Source: Siphonodentalium dalli (lineage: Eukaryota > Mollusca > Scaphopoda > Gadilida > Siphonodentaliidae). From it: a stretch of DNA of 64,000 nt. Under the pieces are notes generated by a model that saw only the letters and a program-made list of their open reading frames with translations, did no database searches and was not told the DNA's origin. Positions within the stretch are counted from its first letter, which is position 1. Each line of letters begins with the position of its first letter. The position numbers and the translations under genes were made by a program. Positions 56,098 through 64,000 of the stretch are shown piece by piece. Location of the stretch: positions 30,568,987 to 30,632,986 of the forward strand of contig CP136063.1 in NCBI GenBank assembly GCA_032622095.1. Direction: 5' to 3'.

Positions 56098-56480
56098 GGC
56101 TGTAAAATTAAAGAATAAGGTCCCCAGAGGGTGAAATTTGTGATGCTACCCGCATAGTGGGCTAGCATCACTAAATTCACCCTCTGGGAACCTCATTCTG
56201 CTTAGCCCTCATCTTCTCTTGAAGTATCTCTATCATCAAATTACCTAGTGTTTTAATTTCTGTAGAAACTTTGTCACAAATGTTTTTTTTTTAAGTTAGT
56301 ATATCTATATCCCCAAATTTGTGCAGACTATACATTGCATAATCGAGGTTCCCAATGGGTGCACATCACGATATTCACAATCTGGGAACATCAATCTGAG
56401 TCTAGGTCTCTCATAGCAGATGAGGCCATGAAGAATGAGGTCCCGAGATGGTAAATTTGACGAAACATGTAGTGAGTCAG
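56098..56480. repeat. Foldback copy of the GAGGTCCCCAGAG family
   Basis: AATAAGGTCCCCAGAGGGTG at about 56113 pairs with CACCCTCTGGGAACCTCATT at about 56178, around the inner pair GATGCTACCC/GGGCTAGCATC. A half copy (GAATGAGGTCCCGAGATGG) follows at about 56432. Confidence 0.7.
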
Positions 56481-56739
56481 TACCCCCCCCCCCCAAGAGT
56501 TGTGCTATCAACACAAAAAAGCACAACTCAATAAGAAGACCATTGCTCAAGTTACAAGTTGAAATGTTTACACAACATTCACAAATGGCCATGTCAAGCA
56601 AGGGCAGTAAATTAACTATGGTTGTAATTAATGGACAGAACCCGTAGTATATGCATATCCCTCCAACCTTAGCTATCACCATACCGTACCAAAGGACAGC
56701 GAAATGCAATAATAAAGACATCCAAAGCATAATATTTGT

Positions 56740-57665
56740 TATAGACGCGTTTGTTATATCAATCAAATATCAGGCCGAACCTGGTTTACGAACTCTTTCT
56801 AGATACTGGTCACGTGAACTCATGTCCAAAAAATCTTTGAAATCCTTTGACATTTGTGGAAATGAGCCCTGTGATGTCTTCTATTTGTTATTTGGTAAAT
56901 TCAACAAAAATAGTAAACAGTCCAATAACTCCGGTAAAGATATCAGGCTGAACCTGGCTTGCGAACTCATTACAGGTAATGGGCAGGTGACTTCATATAA
57001 CAAATTACTTTGAAATCCATTGAGATTTGTGGAAATGAGCCCCATGACGTCGTCTATTTGCTAAATTTCGACAAAAAAATTTCCAATAACTCTGGTAAAA
57101 ATATCTGACACCTGGCTTGCAAACTCATTCTAGGTAACTGTCAGATGAACTCATAACATAAATCCTTGAAACCAGTTGAAACCAGTTATGGCTATCTAAG
57201 TCGGGACAGGTTGATGGACAGACAGACGAACAGAACACATTCCTATATCCCCTCAAATTTTCAATTTGGCAGGGGATAATAAATGAATACTTGGCTATGC
57301 ATCTAGAAAACATTCCCAATTATTGTATCAGCCATTTTTAGTCACCTACATGTATGTAAACTAGATGTGACATTGGTTCATATTCTTTTTTACTGAGATA
57401 TAAAAAAAAACAATTGCCCCAATTGGCAGTTGTCATCCCCAATAATATTTACAAAGTCGTCTGTTACAAAAATGATTTTGGTGCTTGGGTCACCTGTTTC
57501 ATTACCCAATAACACAGACCGTAAACACGATCACGATCACGATATCACCTAATCTGACCAAATTTTTGTTATAAAATCAGACAAATAATGTCTCCATTAT
57601 TATGTCATTCATGTGTATAATTCTTCCAAAATTCGTTTAGCGGAATCCAATATATACATTTTACA
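56740..57665. repeat. Modular element with hairpin end and conserved 400-bp tail
   Basis: Two to three modules of about 180 bp (GAACCTGG(C/T)TTGCGAACTC, ATTTGTGGAAATGAGCCC, CCAATAACTC(C/T)GGTAAA) are followed by GACAGACAGACGAACAG, the hairpin TATATCCCCTCAAATTTTC/AATTTGGCAGGGGATAATA (about 57243-57281), and the tail shared with 45183-45570. Confidence 0.7.
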
Positions 57666-58370
57666 TTTTACGCCAAATCCATCAGCGTATCAGGCAACTG
57701 CTGGAAAAGGTCCCGGGTTTGATGTAGAGGTGCCACGATTATTTATCTTGATAATCGATAATCAGTCGTCAATAATCGACTATAATCGATTAATCGTACA
57801 TAATAATAATATCAGTAGAAGTATTCCGTAATATGGCCTATTGCCATATTGGCTGGGTGCTGGTTAACTGCTATCGCTGCTTGTTTGAGGCATCGGCTGA
57901 TGTAGTTTTTGTGTTAATAAAGTGCATCATAAACCACCAGTAATGACTAATGAGCACAATGTGTTCAATACAAGCACAGTTTTCGGCAATGTCATGGTTA
58001 TAATATTTGTGAGTTCATTGGAACGAACGTAGCGAGTAATTTAACAGCCAAATATACAATATAAAAGTAGGAATGCACGACGGACCGACGGTAGTTCCTA
58101 AAAAATTCAGTTCACCGACAGTCAGCCCATTTCAAAGACGTAGTGCCACCTTTCTTGCAGAAATATACAACAATGTCGGCATAAGTTTAAAGCTGCAGTG
58201 CCGCCATCATGGCGCCATGCAATTTGAAGAATATACAATGACTCGAAGAGTAACCATGTCATCAAATGAATTGCCGGCTGTTTACAACATATACTAGTAG
58301 TACTCGAGTTGTCGGAATCTCTCATGATCAAATGTTGTTAACCCCTAGGTTGTATATCAAACTGTGTTAA
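57666..58370. other. No gene recognised
   Basis: 57745-57810 is a cluster of ATAATCGAT/TAATCGA words. A 74-codon frame at 58073-58297 has no motif. Confidence 0.4.
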
Positions 58371-58379
58371 AGAGTAAAA

Positions 58380-58770
58380 TCTAAGATGGCTGCCGGCGGC
58401 CATGTTTTTTGGCCGAATGACCCCAAAATTACTCGTTCCCATCTACATGTCAATATTAACTTCCATGACAAATTTCATGACAATAAGATGAACAGTACAC
58501 CCTGTAGCCCGTGCTAATGGATTGAATTTTGAAATCAAAGATGGGCGCTGGTGGCCATGTTTTTTTTCCGAATGACCCCAAAATGACTCGTTCCTATCTA
58601 CATGTCAATGTCAACATCCATGACAAATTTCATAATAATCGGACCAAAGGTACGAACTGTAGCCCGTGCTAAAGGAAATTGTTGACGCATCACACACAGA
58701 CACACGCACACACGGACGACGGATACCAAGCCATGGCAATAGCTCAAACTTTACAAAGTAAAGTTGAGCT
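58380..58770. repeat. Two tandem 'GAATGACCCCAAAATGAC' modules with CACACGGACGG end
   Basis: Two modules about 165 bp apart share AAGATGG, GGCGGCCATGTTTTTT, GAATGACCCCAAAATTAC and ATCTACATGTCAAT. They are followed by CACACACAGACACACGCAC and GGACGACGGA, then AAAGTAAAGTTGAGCT. Confidence 0.7.
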
Positions 58771-58874
58771 AAAAACCATGATAAACTATGAGAAAAGATG
58801 AGAATGGCTTTTTTTTTCATTGCAATTTTTTTCCTCGACCAAAACCGGACCCACCCCATGTTTTCAACTGTTAA

Positions 58875-59394
58875 AGATGGATTATCTCTTTAAATAACAA
58901 ATTTTAAATAGTTGCGTGGGTATAAAATAATAGATATGAACTGAAGACCTATGTCCGGAAAAGCTTCTATCAATTAATATTGATTTTATTTCGAATATTA
59001 AATCGGGCCCATTTATGTTACTATTTTTAGAACCGACCATTTGGATGAGACCGTATTGCGATATAGAGCACTGGGCTGTTCCTACGGCCATGTAACGAAT
59101 GTCAAATGTCACAGATTGGTTGTTTGTATTGTTTTGTTCCACATATAGAAGCGATAATGAGTATAATTAACGTTTACTTGTGACAAAATTGCACACTATA
59201 ATTTCTGGTCTTTGCTAACAGTAACCACTATTGTTCGTTAGCTGAACAAACACACCTTTTTAGACCAGAAATTATTCGAAATAAAATGAATATTAATCGA
59301 TAGAAGCATTTCCGGACAGGAGTCTTCGATTCAAATCTAATATTTTATACCCCGGCAACTATATAATTCATGTTTACAAAGAGATAATCCACCT
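58875..59394. mobile_element. TTAA-flanked foldback MITE, copy 2 (520 bp)
   Basis: TTAA at 58871-58874 and 59395-59398. Same ends and inner inverted pair as copy 1, with a 26-30-bp insertion near the left end. Same orientation and close similarity, so the family has moved in the recent past. Confidence 0.82.
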
Positions 59395-59398
59395 TTAA

Positions 59399-61064
59399 AG
59401 GGAGAATTTGTGGACAAAAAATTAAAATATAGAGCCCCCCCCCGCACTTGTATAAGGCTATAGCATGCACTACTATATGAATCTGATTGTTTCAATTCAT
59501 TTTGAAGCTGTAATTTGTCTTAGAAATGATTTTGGAAAATGCATGACATCAGAAAAAATCTGCATTCCGGGCTCGGGGACACCCACCCACCCGGTCCTTG
59601 TATCCCGTAATTTTTTTCCGACCCCCCCCCTGACTGGCATACTAATTTTGGTTCAATTCCGATGACCCAATCTTTAATGAAGTTATCATCAAACCTCAAA
59701 ACGATAAAATTCTTTGTAAAAAAGGGCCATAACTCTGGTAAAAAATCATCTGACAAACCCCATAATCGAAATTGACCTGTCCTTTGACTGGTGAACTCCA
59801 TACCAAATTTCGTCCCATTCCCAATCCGATAACCCAAATTAAGGCTATCACCCAGAAACCATTGTCTGATGGATGCGTGCATAGACACACGAAGAGACAA
59901 TGAGCATTACATGTATATATCTACACATGTAGATGAAATTTTGCTTTGCAATGAAACTAACAGCTATATTTACAGACAAATATTACTTTTTAGAAAAAAA
60001 ATTGGTTATTTTTTATGCCATTCAGAATTGTGACTAACGGGACAATTACGGTGGTGTGACTACTAACGGGACAAATTTCACAAGTCACTATTCTCAAATT
60101 CTGTTTGCCATAATTCAGTTTCCATTGATGTAGTTAAGTTCACTTCATATAGAGAGATAATATATAGAGACTGAAGATAGATATCTCACTGATGTGAAAG
60201 TTCTCACCTTTTTGGTGAAAAGAGGGGACAATTTAGTGACTAACGGGACATGAAAGTTCCATGAAGGAAGAATAAATTTTCTTCAACAAAAGGGAACAAC
60301 CATCAAACTTAACATTTTTTTGTAACACTCCGCATATTATTTGTGAAATTAAACATTAAATTAACATTACATGGCCACTATTATTATCTAAACATACAAG
60401 TATTACAGTGAATAGCATTATTAACCTGGAAATACTAAATACTGGACGAAGGTTACCCCATATGTAATTTTGGAACAAAAGAATAACCAAGATAATTTTA
60501 TTGAATTCTTACTCTTCAGATACAGCCCTTTGGAAAAAAAAGTAACATCTGTTCTGTATAAATGATTGGATTTTTAATTACCATGTCTCATTTTCATGGA
60601 ATTGCTGTATAAATGGTGTTGTTATAGTATACAATACGTATAATCACAAGTGTGCAGCTGTATTGTTAGGCCTCCTTCTTAATAACGGATTAGTGGTAGG
60701 CATTGCGAAACTTCGCCCAGCTGCAAAATTAGGGCAAAGTGAGCAGGAATAGGGAGACTTCTTCACCCACGTCGCCCTCTCGGCTGGTCCCTGACGGAAT
60801 GTGTCTATTTCGTTTGAAGTTTATTTTGTACTTTTGGTTTCGCGCAGTTGAGCTAATAACCGGCATTTTCCAATGTCTGAAATAAATAACGCAGATTAAT
60901 CGACGACGGATATGAGGCTGCATCACTTGATGATGTTAATGATAGATTATATGTGAACGGTTAAATATCTAATACTTTATTAAATAATTATATAGAACAT
61001 GATTATAAATATATTCCTGACTTGTTTTAAATATTCTGACGTTTGTTTCTATATTTCAGGTGAT
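59399..61064. other. No gene recognised
   Basis: Contains two C-runs (59430s and 59620s), a GGGCCATAACTCTGGTAAAA module with GACACACGAAGAGAC tail (59700-59905), and GTGACTAACGGGACAA repeated four times at about 60030-60250. The rest is AT-rich. Confidence 0.4.
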
Positions 61065-61452
61065 CTGAGCTGGAGATCTATTCCGTTATACATCAACCCA
61101 CAACACGACCCGCTGAATGAATCGTCAGCTAAAACTCCTATACCGACGGTTCTCATGGAAACATTAGACAGTCGTGACGCTGATATCGACCCGGAGATAA
61201 GAGAGATAACACGGCGGGTGGTGAGTTGTACGGCACCAGATACCGGGAGTATGTTACACCAGATGTTACGCTCCTTGGTGTCAGACTGAGGTGACCTCTC
61301 GACCCGACAGTCAGATTATCATTCATCATATAAAGAGGTTAATGGAGCGGGTGCTGACAGATCTGAGGGCGAGGTATCCAGACGTATTTAAACAGAGTGC
61401 AGCCGTCCTTCTTGGTTCCGTCGCTGAAAATATTTGTGCCGTGTCTGTATAA
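61061..61452 (+). pseudogene. Probable terminal exon with one frame break, unknown protein
   Basis: TTTCTATATTTCAG ends at 61060. The frame reads DLSWRSIPLYINPQHDPLN, TLDSRDADIDPEIREITRRV and ends at a TGA (61287-61289). A neighbouring frame continues directly with EVTSRPDSQIIIHHIKRLME, RARYPDVFKQSAAVLLGSV and a TAA at about 61450. Composition is GC-rich and both parts are helix-like and protein-like, so one base seems lost or gained near 61285. The satellite starts 30 bases after the second stop. Family not recognised. Confidence 0.4.
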
Positions 61453-61482
61453 TCACCACGAAGCATGGTTCCCGGTGAAGAG

Positions 61483-63202
61483 TAACTGCTTTACTGTATA
61501 TATAATGCTACTAACTGCTTTACTGTGTATATAATGCAACTAACTGCTTTACTGTATATATAATGCTAGTAACTGCTTTACTGTATATATAATTCTGCTT
61601 TACTGTATATATAATGCTAGTAACTGCTTTGCTGTGTATATAATGCTACTAACTGCTTTACTGTATATATAATGCTAGTAACTGCTTTACTGTATATATA
61701 ATGCTAGTAACTGCTTTACTGTATATATAATTCTGCTTTACTGTATATACAAGTGCACCGCTGGGCGGAGGTAACGCCCCCGACTGTACAACCAGAGAGG
61801 ATTTTTCTTATTTATGTGCAAATGCTTATTAAATGGCACTTTGTAAAGTTATGTTATTCATGAGTAAACAATCCAACATCAAGTTATCATCTGGAAACCA
61901 AAAAAAGTAGCAGAAAACATGAATTTTCTAAGTCCAAAAAGGGGCGTAACTCTGGAATAAATGGGCGGACGAAACCGCAGTTATGGGGAAATCTTGTCCC
62001 CCCGGCTGGTCTATTAGCATACCAAAGATCAACTGAATTGAGTTCGCGAAACCAAAGTTATGAGTTGAAACGTTCGTACGGACGGACGGAAGGACGGAAG
62101 GCTCCACTATATACCCCCAAATCTCCATCGGAGATCGGGGGCATAATAATGCTAGTAACTGCTTTGCTGTGTATATAATGCTACTAACTGCTTTACTGTA
62201 TATATAATGCTAGTAACTGCTTTACTGTGTATATAATGCTAGTAACTGCTTTACTGTATATATAATGCTAGTAACTGCTTTACTGTGTATATAATGCTAC
62301 TAACTGCTTTACTGTGTATATAATGCTACTAACTGCTTTACTGTGTATATAATGCTACTAACTGCTTTACTGTGTATATAATGCTACTAAGGCTTTACTG
62401 TGTATATAATGCTACTAACTGCATTACTGTGTATATAATGCTAGTAACTGCTTTACTGTGCATATAATGCTACTAAGGCTTTACTGTGCATATAATGCTA
62501 CTAAGGCTTTACTGTGTATATAATGCTACTAACTGCTTTACTGTGTATATAATGCTACTAAGGCTTTACTGTGTATATAATGCTACTAAGGCTTTACTGT
62601 ATATATAATGCTAGTAACTGCTTTACTGTATATATAATGCTACTAAGGCTTTACTGTGCATATAATGCTACTAAGGCTTTACTGTGTATATAATGCTACT
62701 AACTGCTTTACTGTGTATATAATGCTACTAAGGCTTTACTGTGTATATAATGCTACTAAGGCTTTACTGTATATATAATGCTAGTAACTGCTTTACTGTA
62801 TATATAATGCTACTAACTGCTTTACTGTGTATATAATGCTACTAACTGCTTTACTGTATATAATGCTAGTAACTGCTTTACTGTATATATAATGCTAGTA
62901 ACTGCTTTACTGTATATATAATGCTAGTAACCGCTTTACTGTGTATATAATACTACTAACTGCTTTACTGTGTATATAATGCTAGTAACTGCTTTACTGT
63001 GTATATAATGCTACTAAGGCTTTACTGTGTATATAATGCTACTAACTGTATATAATGCTTGTAACTGCTTTACTGTGTATATAATGCTACTAACTGCTTT
63101 ACTGTGTATATAATGCTACTAACTGCTTTACTGTATATATAATGCTACTAACTGCTTTACTGTATATATAATGCTACTAAGGTTTTACTGTGTATATAAT
63201 GC
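61483..63202 (+). repeat. 28/29-bp satellite, block 2, interrupted by an inserted element
   Basis: Same unit as 48557-48983 plus further variants (TGTATATATAATGCTAGTAACTGC in short form; TTCTGC truncated units). The array is interrupted at about 61750-62144. Right flank 63203-63345 equals that of block 1. Confidence 0.93.
61750..62144. mobile_element. About 395-bp element inserted in the satellite (hairpin-ended AAGTCGAAAA family)
   Basis: The satellite stops at CTGTATATA and resumes at ATAATGCTAG, so the insertion bounds are well defined. The left end CAAGTGCACCGCTGGGCGG carries a small hairpin GGGCGGAGGTAACGCCC. The middle has TTTTCTAAGTCCAAAAAGG. The right end is GACGGACGGAAGGACGGAAG then the hairpin TATACCCCCAAATCTCC/GGAGATCGGGGGCATA. 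No coding frame. A short ATA/TATA target duplication is possible but cannot be separated from satellite sequence. Confidence 0.7.
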
Positions 63203-63345
63203 CAACTGATATATAACAAGATTGATACTATCGATTGATTTCGGTGTTTATTCTCCATCACAAATAACGATTTTTAGAGCGAAGATGGCTTAATATGTTT
63301 TTAATATATGTTCTTTATAGGTTGGCACCGAAGATTAAATCCAAA

Positions 63346-64000
63346 TCCAAATTAGTGCTGAGCCGATAATCGGGAACGACAATCGGAATCGGCCGATTGT
63401 GGCCCATCGGATGACACTTGGTACTCCGGTTTGAACATCGGGATTTCCGATTGTCTAAATAATAAATAGGTGCTTGTTTTTCTTCAATAAACTTTTAAAT
63501 ATGACAATGTTTTGTTGAATAAATGACAAGCAAACATGGGGAAAGTGATACCAAACACAAACTTGATATACAGACATGTCCTCTTCAATACCCCGGCCCT
63601 ACCTGGGTCTATGTTTGAACAATATATTAGTGGGGATCACCGGGAAGCACGTGGCACTTTGTGTTAGAGTGAGGCTGCAAGCATGACGCCATGATTGCGC
63701 ATAATCATTAATTATTGGCATACCGGAATAGTCGTTTCAGTCTGTTTCAGTCGATTGATTTCGTTAGCATTATGATGTACACAACGTACTTATCATGGGA
63801 CTTATGTACGCCCACAGGTAACTTTATTGTTCGTCAACATGTAGACATTTTGATTTTTTTTTGTCATACTATCAAAAATCAAGATGTATGCATATGGAGT
63901 ATAAACAGAGCTATCTATATAGTACATACAGCGTAACAGGTATAAACTATACTATAGAAACCGAAAGTGCAGGTCACGTGACTTTAAATAGTCAAAGACA
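63346..64000. other. No gene recognised
   Basis: Contains ATCGG/CCGAT-rich words at 63360-63450 (CCGATAATCGG, ATCGGAATCGGCCGATTG). A 73-codon frame at 63715-63936 has no motif. Confidence 0.35.

Overview
This window is eukaryotic, AT-rich and dominated by repeats. There are no operons, ribosome binding sites or bacterial gene density. Instead it holds a DIRS-type tyrosine-recombinase retroelement, Ty3/Gypsy elements, many short TTAA-flanked elements, minisatellites, and small coding islands bounded by AG acceptors and GT donors. Dispersed modules of the kind 'TCTAAGTCGAAAAAGGGC' and 'TTATGGCCCTGGCTTCGC', followed by (ACGG)n and a C-run/G-run hairpin, suggest a lophotrochozoan, most likely a mollusc. 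That assignment is inference from repeat style. No complete host gene can be demonstrated.

Layout. 1-1964: 3' part of a DIRS-like element (RT, RNase H, tyrosine recombinase), disabled by a frameshift and a stop. 2.4-7.7 kb: a tRNA-like relic, duplicated decayed coding segments, a tandem array whose copies are separated by TTAA-flanked foldback elements, and a 48-bp minisatellite inside an exon-like stretch. 9-12.7 kb: minisatellites and a 1.87-kb TTAA-flanked element with internal repeats. 14.4-19 kb: nested short inverted-repeat elements in a region full of the palindrome TTACGCTTAAGCGTAA. 19744-37198: a very large (17.46 kb) Ty3/Gypsy LTR retrotransposon. 37.2-64 kb: more foldback elements, satellites, exon-like islands (C48/Ulp1-like protease fragment, DUF6589-like exon, transposase-like C-terminal exons) and a minus-strand Gypsy gag-protease relic.

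The main find is the LTR element. Its 232-bp LTRs differ at only 2 positions and have matching AATAT/ATAT flanks. It has a tRNA-Ser-type primer-binding site, a coiled-coil gag with a CCHC knuckle, a strong candidate -1 frameshift signal (GTTAAAC, 5-nt spacer, perfect 8-bp stem), and a pol with protease, RT and RNase H. Where the integrase should follow RNase H there is instead an S/R-rich linker of 20-residue repeats, a C2H2-like finger, an uncharacterised region, and a TatD-family metal-dependent hydrolase domain with all its signature residues. I see no integrase anywhere in the element. It therefore looks like a non-autonomous, recently mobilised retrotransposon carrying a TatD nuclease in place of integrase.

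Four single-base disruptions in the element all fall in homopolymer runs. They may be real decay or sequencing errors. The 3' 6 kb carries later nested repeats and tandem repeats resembling the start of the LTR.
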